This document shows, piece after piece, positions 32,023 to 39,738 of a DNA stretch of 49,430 nucleotides (position 1 is its first letter; the number at the start of each line of letters is the position of its first letter). The DNA comes from Collinsella sp. (lineage in GTDB: Bacteria > Actinomycetota > Coriobacteriia > Coriobacteriales > Coriobacteriaceae), in contig JAGZEK010000020.1 of NCBI GenBank assembly GCA_018368345.1, forward strand, positions 1-49,430, given 5' to 3'. Below the pieces are notes generated by a model. It worked only from the letters and a program-made list of their open reading frames with translations, was not told the DNA's origin and ran no database searches. Made by a program: the position numbers and the translations under genes.

Positions 32023-33435
32023 ATGACCAAGAACCGCACCGAGGTCGCGGACATCGACCGCAGCCTCTACGACTTCACCTATGGCGAGGAGGGATTCGAG
32101 CGCCTCGACGCCGGCATCACGCCCGACATCGTGCGCGAGATCAGCGCCAAGAAGGACGAGCCGCAGTGGATGCTCGACCTGCGCCTCAAGTCCCTCGAGA
32201 TCTTCAACCGCTTCCCGGATCCGACGTGGGGCCCCTCCATCGAGGGCCTGGACATGGACAACATCGTCACCTACGTCAAGCCCAACACCGACCAAAAGCA
32301 CGACTGGGAGTCGGTGCCCGACGACATCAAGAACACCTTTGAGCGCCTAGGTATCCCCGAGGCCGAGCGCAGCTACCTGGCGGGCGTCGGCGCGCAGTAC
32401 GACTCCGAGCTCGTCTACCACAACATGCAGGACACCGCGTCCAAGATGGGCATCGTCTACTCCGGCATCGAGGAGGCCCTGCACGACCCGCAGTGGGAGC
32501 CGCTCATCCACGAGAAGTTCATGACGCTCATCCCGCCCACCGACCACAAGTTTGCGGCCCTGCACGGTGCTGTGTGGTCGGGTGGCTCGTTTGTCTACGT
32601 GCCCAAGGGCACCAAGCTCGACTTCCCGCTGCAGAGCTACTTCCGCCTCAACGCCAAGGGTGCCGGCCAGTTTGAACACACGCTCATCATCGTCGAGGAC
32701 GATGCCGACCTGCACTTTATCGAGGGTTGTTCCGCGCCCAAGTACAACGTGGCCAACCTCCACGCCGGCGCCGTCGAGCTCTTTGTGGGCAAGCGTGCGC
32801 ACCTGCGCTACTCGACCATCGAGAACTGGTCCAAGAACATGTACAACCTCAACACCAAGCGTGCGCGCGTGGACGAGGACGGAGACATCGAATGGATCAG
32901 CGGCTCCTTCGGCAGCCACGTGGGCTACCTCTACCCCATGAGCGTGCTCAACGGCCGCCGCGCCTGCTCGAGCTTTACCGGCATCACCTTTGCCGGCGCC
33001 GGGCAGAACCTCGACACCGGCTGCAAGGTCGTGCTCAACGCGCCTGAGACCTCGGCAACCGTCGAGACCAAGGGCATCTCCAAGAGCGGCGGCATTCAGA
33101 CCTTCCGCAGCTCTATTGTGGCGACGCCCAAGGCCGAGGGCTCCAAGGCAACTGTGAGCTGCCAGTCGCTGATGCTCGACGACCAGAGCCGCTCCGACAC
33201 CATCCCCGCCATGGACATCCGCGCCAAGAACGTTGACATCGGCCACGAGGCCACCATCGGCCGCATCGGCGACGATAAGGTGTTCTACCTGATGAGCCGC
33301 GGTATCTCGGAGGAAGAGGCCCGTACCATGATCGTCAACGGCTTTGCCAACCCGGTCTCCAAGGAGCTGCCGCTGGAGTACGCCGTCGAGATGAACAACC
33401 TGATCAAGCTCGAGATGGAAGGAGCGATCGGATAA
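32023..33435 (+). CDS. sufB: Fe-S cluster assembly scaffold SufB
   Basis: This 470-residue protein is of usual length. Seen are PKGTKLDFPLQSYFRLN, FIEGCSAPKYNVANLHAGAV, STIENWSKNMYNLNTKR, and the C-terminal core AKNVDIGHEATIGRIGDD with SRGISEEEART. SufB forms the SufBC2D scaffold and accepts sulfur from SufS/SufU. It starts 12 bp after sufC, and its TAA overlaps the sufD ATG by one base. Confidence 0.97.
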   Translation: MTKNRTEVADIDRSLYDFTYGEEGFERLDAGITPDIVREISAKKDEPQWMLDLRLKSLEIFNRFPDPTWGPSIEGLDMDNIVTYVKPNTDQKHDWESVPDDIKNTFERLGIPEAERSYLAGVGAQYDSELVYHNMQDTASKMGIVYSGIEEALHDPQWEPLIHEKFMTLIPPTDHKFAALHGAVWSGGSFVYVPKGTKLDFPLQSYFRLNAKGAGQFEHTLIIVEDDADLHFIEGCSAPKYNVANLHAGAVELFVGKRAHLRYSTIENWSKNMYNLNTKRARVDEDGDIEWISGSFGSHVGYLYPMSVLNGRRACSSFTGITFAGAGQNLDTGCKVVLNAPETSATVETKGISKSGGIQTFRSSIVATPKAEGSKATVSCQSLMLDDQSRSDTIPAMDIRAKNVDIGHEATIGRIGDDKVFYLMSRGISEEEARTMIVNGFANPVSKELPLEYAVEMNNLIKLEMEGAIG

Positions 33436-34706
33436 TGAAACAGACCACGAACACCGCTGCCACCACCCTTGAGCAGGTCAACGCGATGCCGGCGGCCACT
33501 TGGAGTTGGCTCAAGATGAACCAGACCAAGCTCGAGCTCTCTGACGAGCTTGCCGCCGCTCCCACCGAGGCCGTTGAGGTCGAGGGCTTGGACGAGCAGT
33601 TTACTGGCATGGCAGACGCGTTCGAAGCCGCCATGGACGCCATCGCCGAGCGCTTCCCCGAGCGCCGCGCCTCCGCCCCCGGCGATGCTGCCGACCGCGC
33701 CCGCATCACGCCCGAGACCGAGCTCGACGTGCCCGCCACCTCCGTCTACCAGGCCGGCGCCATCAAGCTCGAGGAGGAGCTCTCTCCTGCCGAGGCCTTC
33801 GAGACTGGCATGGGCGAGGCTGCCTACACCTACCTGGCCGACCACGCCACCAAGCGCGTCGTCATCGATGTACCCGCATACAAGCACGCCACGGTTACCG
33901 CGCGCGTGAGTGGCGTCGACGCCGCCGTGACCATCGCCGCCATCGATGTCGTCGCCCATCCCCAGTCGACGCTCGATCTGCAGATCGCCCTTGACTCCCC
34001 CGTTACCGGCGAGGGTGTCGTGGGCTCCGTGCTACGCGTGTGCGCCCACGAGTACGCCACCGTCAACGTGACCTGCACGCAGACGCTCGACGATAGCTGG
34101 ATCGCGCTCGACGACACCGGCCTGTTCCTGGACGAGGGCGCGCGCGTCAACGTGCAGCACACCGTCCTGGGTGCCGGCGCCAGCGTCACCGGACTTGCCG
34201 GCGACCTGCTGGGCGATACCGCCAAGGTCACCATCGATACTGACTACCTGGGCGCCCGCAAGCAGGTGCGCGACTTTAACTACGAGCTGCGCCACCGCGG
34301 TCGCAAGACCGAGTGCGAGATCGACGCCAACGGCGTACTGACCGGCACGTCCAAGAAGGTCTACCGCGGCACCATCGACCTCGTGCACGGCTGCAAGGGT
34401 GCAACCGGCACCGAGCGCGAGACGGTGCTTTTGGCCAACAAGGGCGTCGACAACAAGACCGTTCCCGTCATTCTCTGCGACGAGGACGACGTCGCCGGCA
34501 ACCACGGCGCCACCATCGGTCACGTCCGCGACGAGCAGCTGTTCTACCTCGCCTGCCGCGGCCTTGACCAAAACGCCGCCGAGGACCTGTTCATCCGCGC
34601 CAAGCTGGAGGACGCCGCGCTTTCCGCCACCGACGAGCGCACCCGCGCAGCCGTCGTCCGCCTGGGCAACAACCTGATCGACAACTTTGAAGAGGAGCTC
34701 GCATGA
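33435..34706 (+). CDS. sufD: Fe-S cluster assembly protein SufD
   Basis: The 423-residue protein is related to SufB in its beta-helix core: VLGAGASVTGLAGDLLGD, KTECEIDANGVLTGTSKK, and CDEDDVAGNHGATIGHV near the end, with a shorter, divergent N-terminus. SufD pairs with SufB in the scaffold and has been linked to iron supply. ATG at 33435 (TAATG join), and its TGA overlaps the sufS ATG by 4 bp, so the genes are tightly coupled. Confidence 0.94.
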   Translation: MKQTTNTAATTLEQVNAMPAATWSWLKMNQTKLELSDELAAAPTEAVEVEGLDEQFTGMADAFEAAMDAIAERFPERRASAPGDAADRARITPETELDVPATSVYQAGAIKLEEELSPAEAFETGMGEAAYTYLADHATKRVVIDVPAYKHATVTARVSGVDAAVTIAAIDVVAHPQSTLDLQIALDSPVTGEGVVGSVLRVCAHEYATVNVTCTQTLDDSWIALDDTGLFLDEGARVNVQHTVLGAGASVTGLAGDLLGDTAKVTIDTDYLGARKQVRDFNYELRHRGRKTECEIDANGVLTGTSKKVYRGTIDLVHGCKGATGTERETVLLANKGVDNKTVPVILCDEDDVAGNHGATIGHVRDEQLFYLACRGLDQNAAEDLFIRAKLEDAALSATDERTRAAVVRLGNNLIDNFEEELA

Positions 34707-36028
34707 TCGACACCGAGCACGTTAAATGCGACACCTGTACTGCCCCCGAGCCCATGGAGCTCGACGCCAGCGACGAGGCTTCGCGCGGCTGGCCCACTGT
34801 GGACATCGAGACTAACCCCTACAAGGGCCAGTTCCCGCTGTTCCAGCAGCACCCCGAGATCGCCTTCCTCGATAGCGCTGCCACCGCGCAGCGCCCCGCC
34901 TGCGTGCTTGACGCCGAGCGCGACTTCTATCAGCGCATGAACGCCAACCCCCTGCGCGGCCTGTACTCGCTGTCCGTCGAGGCCACCGACGCCATCGCGA
35001 AGGTGCGCCAGCAGATCGCCGACGTCGTCGGCGCCGCCCAGGCTAACGAGGTCGTCTTCACCCGCAACACGAGCGAGTCGCTCAACCTGGTCGCCAAGAG
35101 CTTTGCACCCACGGTGCTCGAGCCCGGTGACGAGGTCGTCATCACCATCATGGAGCACCACTCCAACCTAATCCCTTGGCAGCAGGTCAGCCGCGAGACC
35201 GGCGCCAAGCTCGTCTACCTCTACCCCACCAAGACCGGCCAGCTCACGACCGAGGAGGTTCTTGCCAAGGTGGGTCCCAAGACCAAGATCCTGGCCGTGG
35301 GTCAGGTCTCCAACGTGCTGGGCGTCGAGAACCCGGTCAAGAACCTCGGCAAGCTCGTGCACAAGTACGGCGGCTACCTAGTCGTCGACGGTGCGCAGTC
35401 GCTGCCGCACATGCCGGTCGATGTGGCCGACCTGGGCGCCGACTTCTTTGCCTTTAGCGCGCACAAGGCCATGGGCCCCATGGGCATCGGCGTGCTGTGG
35501 GGCAAAATGGACCTGCTCAACGCCATGCCGCCCATGCTCACCGGCGGCGAGATGATCGACTCGGTCACCGAGCAGGACGCCGTCTGGGCGCCCGTCCCCG
35601 AGAAATTCGAGGCCGGCACGCAGGACGCCGCCGGCATCTTCGCCACGGGTGCGGCACTCGACTACCTGGTCAACACCGTGGGTTACGAGAACATCCAGAC
35701 CCGCGAGCAGGCACTCGTCCACTATCTGATGGGCGAACTCATGCAGCTCGACTTTGTCCAGATCATCGGTTCCATCTACTGGGACAACCACCACGGCGTT
35801 GTGAGCTTTAACGTCAAGGGAATTCACCCGCACGACGTCGCGAGCATCATGGACATGGACGGCGTCTGCATCCGCGCCGGCCACCACTGCGCGCAGCCGC
35901 TGCTCACCTGGCTGGGCGTCGAGAACCTTGCCTGCTGCCGCGCCAGCGTGGCCTTCTACAACGACAAGGCCGACATCGACAAGTTCATCGCCGGCCTGCA
36001 TCACGTTTGGAGCACGTTCAATGGGTAA
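34703..36028 (+). CDS. sufS: Cysteine desulfurase SufS
   Basis: The 441-residue PLP enzyme takes sulfur from cysteine and passes it on as persulfide. IAFLDSAATAQRP opens the domain, TIMEHHSNLIPW and VDGAQSLPHMPVD bind PLP, FSAHKAMGPMGIG has the Schiff-base Lys, and RAGHHCAQPLL has the catalytic Cys396. It carries about 45 extra N-terminal residues with a CDTC pair, unlike the shortest SufS proteins. The downstream SufU gene overlaps its 3' end by 8 bp, in line with the SufS-SufU transfer pair of Gram-positives. Confidence 0.95.
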   Translation: MIDTEHVKCDTCTAPEPMELDASDEASRGWPTVDIETNPYKGQFPLFQQHPEIAFLDSAATAQRPACVLDAERDFYQRMNANPLRGLYSLSVEATDAIAKVRQQIADVVGAAQANEVVFTRNTSESLNLVAKSFAPTVLEPGDEVVITIMEHHSNLIPWQQVSRETGAKLVYLYPTKTGQLTTEEVLAKVGPKTKILAVGQVSNVLGVENPVKNLGKLVHKYGGYLVVDGAQSLPHMPVDVADLGADFFAFSAHKAMGPMGIGVLWGKMDLLNAMPPMLTGGEMIDSVTEQDAVWAPVPEKFEAGTQDAAGIFATGAALDYLVNTVGYENIQTREQALVHYLMGELMQLDFVQIIGSIYWDNHHGVVSFNVKGIHPHDVASIMDMDGVCIRAGHHCAQPLLTWLGVENLACCRASVAFYNDKADIDKFIAGLHHVWSTFNG

Positions 36029-36455
36029 TCTGTACACCTCCACCACGTTTATGGAGCACAACTCGCACCCCGACTATAAGTACGAGATGGATGCTCCCAC
36101 GCACGAGCACGACGGTATCAACCCCAGCTGCGGAGACGAGCTCACCTTGCAGCTGCGTGTCGAGAACAACGTGATCGAGGAGGCCTCCTTTACCGGCCAC
36201 GGTTGCGCCATCAGCCAGGCCAGTGCCGACATCATGGCCGACCTCATCACCGGCGAGACCGTCGAGGAAGCTCGCCGCCTGGCAGAGCTCTTCCTCGCCA
36301 TGATCCGCGGCGAGCAGCTCTCCGAGGAGGACCTGGAAGACCTGGACGAAGCCGCCCAGCTCCAAGACATCTCGCACATGCCCGCCCGCGTCAAATGCGC
36401 CGAGCTCGCCTGGCGCACCCTCGACGGCATGCTCACGGGACAAAATAATCAGTAG
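36021..36455 (+). CDS. sufU: Sulfur transfer protein SufU
   Basis: The 144-residue protein has Cys37 and Asp39 in NPSCGDE, Cys62 in GHGCAISQASAD and Cys126 in ARVKCAELAW: the zinc ligands and sulfur acceptor of Bacillus-type SufU. It receives persulfide from SufS. The ATG at 36021 lies inside the end of sufS; longer readings are out-of-frame sufS sequence. It is the last gene of the operon, followed by a terminator at 36484-36520. Confidence 0.95.
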   Translation: MGNLYTSTTFMEHNSHPDYKYEMDAPTHEHDGINPSCGDELTLQLRVENNVIEEASFTGHGCAISQASADIMADLITGETVEEARRLAELFLAMIRGEQLSEEDLEDLDEAAQLQDISHMPARVKCAELAWRTLDGMLTGQNNQ

Positions 36456-36473
36456 TATTTGTCCCAAATCTTA
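36437..36473. repeat. GGGACAAA/TTTGTCCC inverted repeat with the 16-bp motif, copy 2
   Basis: GGGACAAA (36437-36444) and TTTGTCCC (36458-36465) flank 13 bp, over the sufU stop codon. The second arm is part of TTTGTCCCAAATCTTA, identical to 31029-31044; there too a GACAAAATA lies about 20 bp upstream. The same structure thus sits at both ends of the suf operon. Confidence 0.7.
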
Positions 36474-36483
36474 AGAATTTTGT

Positions 36484-36520
36484 TGGCCGAATCGCTTGAC
36501 AAGAGTGGTTCGGCCATTTT
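36484..36520. terminator. Bidirectional terminator between sufU and the transposase gene
   Basis: TGGCCGAA and TTCGGCCA form an 8-bp stem over a 17-base loop, followed by TTTT on the plus strand. It lies between two convergent genes and overlaps the end region of neither. Confidence 0.75.
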
Positions 36521-37321
36521 CTATTCCGAGCCCTCAACCTGAGCCTTCACCCGCGCATAAGCGCGCACGATACGAGAGACGGTACTCTTGCTGATTCCCG
36601 TATACCGTTCGATCTCGCGCACCGTGTAGCCGCCATCGTGCAGGGCGAAAATGATTCCGTCTCGCCGCGAGGGTGCTACGGTCTTGAGTTCGTTGAGCGG
36701 CACACCCAGGCGCTTCGCCATCTTGTCGGCAAACGCACGCCGCTCCCACTCCGTCTCATCCATATCGTGAATCACCGGATCGGAACCATCGGGCATCGAC
36801 AGAGAATAATCTAGAAACCCCTTGGCAGACTCAAAGAGCTCGAGCACACAAGAAGGGTCCGAAAATCCCCTCGTCGTATCGTTGTCATACGCTCTCAGAT
36901 ACTCGGCAAAGCTGCTCCAGGGATAACGCTCGATCAGGGCGATACCCGCCTCCTGCGGATTAGCGTGAACATAGCGAATGGCAGCCATTAGATAACGGTC
37001 GGTGTCGAGCGAGCGCCGGTCAAAACGGTTCTGGAACAGATGGCCTGTGCGCCTCGTGCGTTTATTGAACCGCCGCGCGTACGTCAAAAGCAGCCGGTGC
37101 ATCGCCGCGCTCATCCTGTCCTCGTAATCTGCAAGCACCAAATGCACGTGATTGCCCATAAGGCACCAAGCGATAACCGTCACACCCTCCTCGCGGCAGC
37201 ACTCGCGCATCAGCTCCAAAAACTCCCACCGGTCCTCATCGCCCTCAAAGATGAGCTGCTTGCCCGTACCGCGGGCACAGACATGGTAAAAGCCGGTAAC
37301 CGTTCTCCAAACGCGCTGCAT
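36521..37321 (-). CDS. RAYT / IS200-like Y1 transposase with C-terminal HTH
   Basis: The 266-residue protein begins MQRVWRTVTGFYHVCARGTG, the REP-associated tyrosine transposase pattern. WCLMGNHVHLVLADY holds the HUH metal site (His58, His60); DTDRYLMAAIRYVHANPQ has the catalytic Tyr, probably Tyr110. A C-terminal helix-turn-helix (GGYTVREIERYTGISKSTVS) is present. The ATG at 37321 with AAGGGAG is preferred over the longer frame to 37534. RAYTs are usually single, stable genes that act on short palindromic repeats; no insertion-sequence ends are seen here. Confidence 0.85.
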   Translation of the reverse strand: MQRVWRTVTGFYHVCARGTGKQLIFEGDEDRWEFLELMRECCREEGVTVIAWCLMGNHVHLVLADYEDRMSAAMHRLLLTYARRFNKRTRRTGHLFQNRFDRRSLDTDRYLMAAIRYVHANPQEAGIALIERYPWSSFAEYLRAYDNDTTRGFSDPSCVLELFESAKGFLDYSLSMPDGSDPVIHDMDETEWERRAFADKMAKRLGVPLNELKTVAPSRRDGIIFALHDGGYTVREIERYTGISKSTVSRIVRAYARVKAQVEGSE

Positions 37322-37724
37322 GGCGCTCCCTTCGCCGGGATCTGCTTGCCATCCAATACAGCACGATTGAAGCGTGCCATCAAAACATTCACGCAAAACA
37401 ATACACTCGCGCGGCCAAAGGCAGTAATCAGGCGGCGAACGGCATCGTTGCAACAGGTCAACCCCCGCAATGCTTACAAGAGCTGACCAATAGCTTGCCC
37501 AAGACGGACCCCCTCTACGGAAGTTCGCGACCACAGAACATAGAGTTAAACCGTTTCAATTAAAACTTCCGGACTTCTCGCTACGAAAACTGAGCCGTTC
37601 GCCGAATATTCCGTGCATTTCGCGGTATTATAGGGGCTGCATGTCATGTCCCTTTCGAAGGGTCGCCCGGCAATCGCCAGCCACGGCCCCCAGACGGGAC
37701 GCCAACACGATAGAGAGGAGAGGC
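37322..37724. other. 403-bp intergenic region
   Basis: No supportable gene. TATTAT at 37626-37631 is a possible -10 box for the scaffold gene, without a good -35. CCCTT-TCG-AAGGG (37650-37662) is a small hairpin. GAGAGGAGAGGC just before 37725 is a strong ribosome-binding site. Confidence 0.6.
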
Positions 37725-38459
37725 ATGCAGTACTCACAGGAAGTGGAGAACATGTGCCCCGTTGCCAAGGGTGCATACCACGGCCCCGCACCCATCCCCG
37801 AGGAGGGCAAGTGGGTCCAGGCTAAGGAGATTTCCGACATCTCCGGTCTTACGCACGGTGTGGGTTGGTGCGCACCTCAGCAGGGCGCCTGCAAGCTCAC
37901 GCTGAACGTCAAGGACGGCATCATCGAGGAGGCCCTCGTTGAGACCATCGGCTGCTCGGGCATGACCCACTCTGCCGCCATGGCTTCCGAGATCCTTCCC
38001 GGTAAGACCATCCTCGAGGCCCTCAACACCGACCTTGTCTGCGACGCCATCAACGTTGCTATGCGCGAGATCTTCCTGCAGATCGTTTACGGCCGCAGCC
38101 AGACCGCGTTCTCCGAGGGCGGCCTGCCCGTGGGCGCCTCCCTCGACGACCTCGGCAAGGGCCTTCGCTCTCAGGTCGGCACCATGTTCGGCACCAAGGC
38201 CAAGGGCGCTCGTTACCTCGAGCTCGCTCAGGGCTACGTCACCCGCATGGCTCTCAACGACAAGAACGAGATCATCGCGTTCGAGTTCCTGAACCTCGGC
38301 AAGTTCACCGACGCTGTCAAGGCCGGCAAGACCCCCGAGGAGGCCATCGCTGGCGCTATGGGCCACTATGGTCAGTGGGAGAACGCTGCCAAGTACATCG
38401 ACCCGCGCACCGACGAGGAGACTCACTCCGTCGCCAGCGTGTTCCCGGTTCACGAGTAG
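37725..38459 (+). CDS. NifU/IscU-like Fe-S scaffold partner of the GGGtGRT protein
   Basis: The 244-residue protein begins MQYSQEVENMCPVAKGAYHG. GVGWCAPQQGACKLTLNV and LVETIGCSGMTHSAAMASE, then PGKTILEAL, resemble the IscU/NifU N-terminal fold: Cys near the start, GC followed by small residues and a GKT-EAL helix. It is annotated in related genomes as an Fe-S assembly scaffold. It has over 100 residues beyond that fold (EGGLPVGASLDDLGKGL onward). It is followed 18 bp later by its usual partner gene. Its function has not been shown, to my knowledge. Codon use is strongly biased, which suggests high expression. Confidence 0.8.
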   Translation: MQYSQEVENMCPVAKGAYHGPAPIPEEGKWVQAKEISDISGLTHGVGWCAPQQGACKLTLNVKDGIIEEALVETIGCSGMTHSAAMASEILPGKTILEALNTDLVCDAINVAMREIFLQIVYGRSQTAFSEGGLPVGASLDDLGKGLRSQVGTMFGTKAKGARYLELAQGYVTRMALNDKNEIIAFEFLNLGKFTDAVKAGKTPEEAIAGAMGHYGQWENAAKYIDPRTDEETHSVASVFPVHE

Positions 38460-38477
38460 AAAGGGAGGGAAATAACT

Positions 38478-39482
38478 ATGACTGTTACGTTCGAAGGTTA
38501 CGAGCGCCGCGCTGACAAGATCAACAAGTGCCTCGCCGACAACGGCATCGCCTCCCTCGAGGAAGCTCTGCAGATCTGCACCGACAAGGGCTTCAACCCG
38601 CGTGAGATCGTCAACAACACCCAGTCCATCGCCTTCCAGAACGCCGAGTGGGCCTACACCCTCGGTTGCGCTCTCGCTGTCAAGCGTGGCGCCAAGTCCG
38701 CTTCTGAGGCTGCCGCCATCATCGGCGAGGGCATCCAGGCCTTCACCGTTCCCGGCTCCGTCGCCGAGGACCGCAAGGTCGGTCTGGGCCACGGCAACCT
38801 GGGCGCTATGCTGCTCTCCGACGACACCGAGTGCTTCGCCTTCCTGGCCGGTCACGAGTCCTTCGCTGCCGCTGAGGGTGCTATCGGCCTGGCTCTGAAC
38901 GCCAACAAGGCTCGCAAGAAGCCGCTGCGCGTCATCCTCAACGGTCTGGGCAAGGACGCTGCTCAGATCATCGCCCGCATCAACGGCTTCACCTACGTGA
39001 AGACCCAGTTCGACTACTTCACGGGCGAGCTCAAGGTCGTCGAGACCATCCCCTACTCCGATGGTCCCCGCGCCGCCGTCAACTGCTACGGCGCCGACGA
39101 CGTCCGCGAGGGCGTTGCCATCATGTGGCACGAGAACGTCGACATCTCGATCACCGGTAACTCCACCAACCCCACGCGCTTCCAGCACCCCGTCGCTGGC
39201 ACCTACAAGAAGGAGCGCCTCGAGGCTGGCAAGAAGTACTTCTCCGTCGCTTCTGGTGGCGGCACTGGCCGTACCCTGCACCCGGACAACATGGGCGCCG
39301 GCCCTGCCTCTTACGGCATGACCGACACCATGGGCCGTATGCACTCCGACGCCCAGTTCGCCGGTTCTTCCTCCGTGCCTGCGCACGTCGACATGATGGG
39401 TCTCATCGGCATGGGCAACAACCCCATGGTCGGTGCCACCGTCGCCTGCGCTGTCGCCGTCGAGGAGGCCCTCAAGGCCTAA
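38478..39482 (+). CDS. GGGtGRT family protein
   Basis: The 334-residue protein carries VASGGGTGRTLHPDNMGAG, the motif after which the family is named, and ends TVACAVAVEEALKA. It is found next to the scaffold-like gene in many anaerobes. The role is unknown; the link with Fe-S proteins is by gene context. GGGAGGGAAATAACT precedes the ATG. It ends with a strong terminator, so the pair forms a two-gene operon. Confidence 0.88.
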   Translation: MTVTFEGYERRADKINKCLADNGIASLEEALQICTDKGFNPREIVNNTQSIAFQNAEWAYTLGCALAVKRGAKSASEAAAIIGEGIQAFTVPGSVAEDRKVGLGHGNLGAMLLSDDTECFAFLAGHESFAAAEGAIGLALNANKARKKPLRVILNGLGKDAAQIIARINGFTYVKTQFDYFTGELKVVETIPYSDGPRAAVNCYGADDVREGVAIMWHENVDISITGNSTNPTRFQHPVAGTYKKERLEAGKKYFSVASGGGTGRTLHPDNMGAGPASYGMTDTMGRMHSDAQFAGSSSVPAHVDMMGLIGMGNNPMVGATVACAVAVEEALKA

Positions 39483-39517
39483 TCGCGCCCGCGCGATGCT
39501 CATATAGTTGAGCTTTG

Positions 39518-39550
39518 GAGCCGCTACCTTTCGAGGTAGCGGCTCTTTTT
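39518..39550 (+). terminator. Terminator of the GGGtGRT operon
   Basis: GAGCCGCTACCT and AGGTAGCGGCTC form a perfect 12-bp stem closed by a TTCG loop, then TTTTTG. This is a textbook intrinsic terminator. Confidence 0.95.
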
Positions 39551-39738
39551 GTTTGCGCTGGCGCAGGGTAGCTAATGCCGATATATCAGCTGGGGCGAAA
39601 TGCAAGATGTGATGAGATGGAGCGTCAGAGCGTCCATGACGCCCACCTGCCATATTTGCCCTTTACCGATTTGCCGGGTCTTTGCGGCCCCATTGCCGAT
39701 CACCCGTGCGACAATGCGCCGGACGAGAAAGGAATCCG

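Noticed and set aside
36521..37534. The RAYT as part of a larger mobile element
   Set aside because: No inverted or direct terminal repeats, no second transposon gene and no target duplication were found in the flanks.
37734..39653. A 639-codon open frame on the minus strand opposite the scaffold and GGGtGRT genes
   Set aside because: It is the complement of two strongly supported genes with biased codons. Its composition (Val/Gly/Asp-rich without motifs) is typical of antisense frames in GC-rich DNA.
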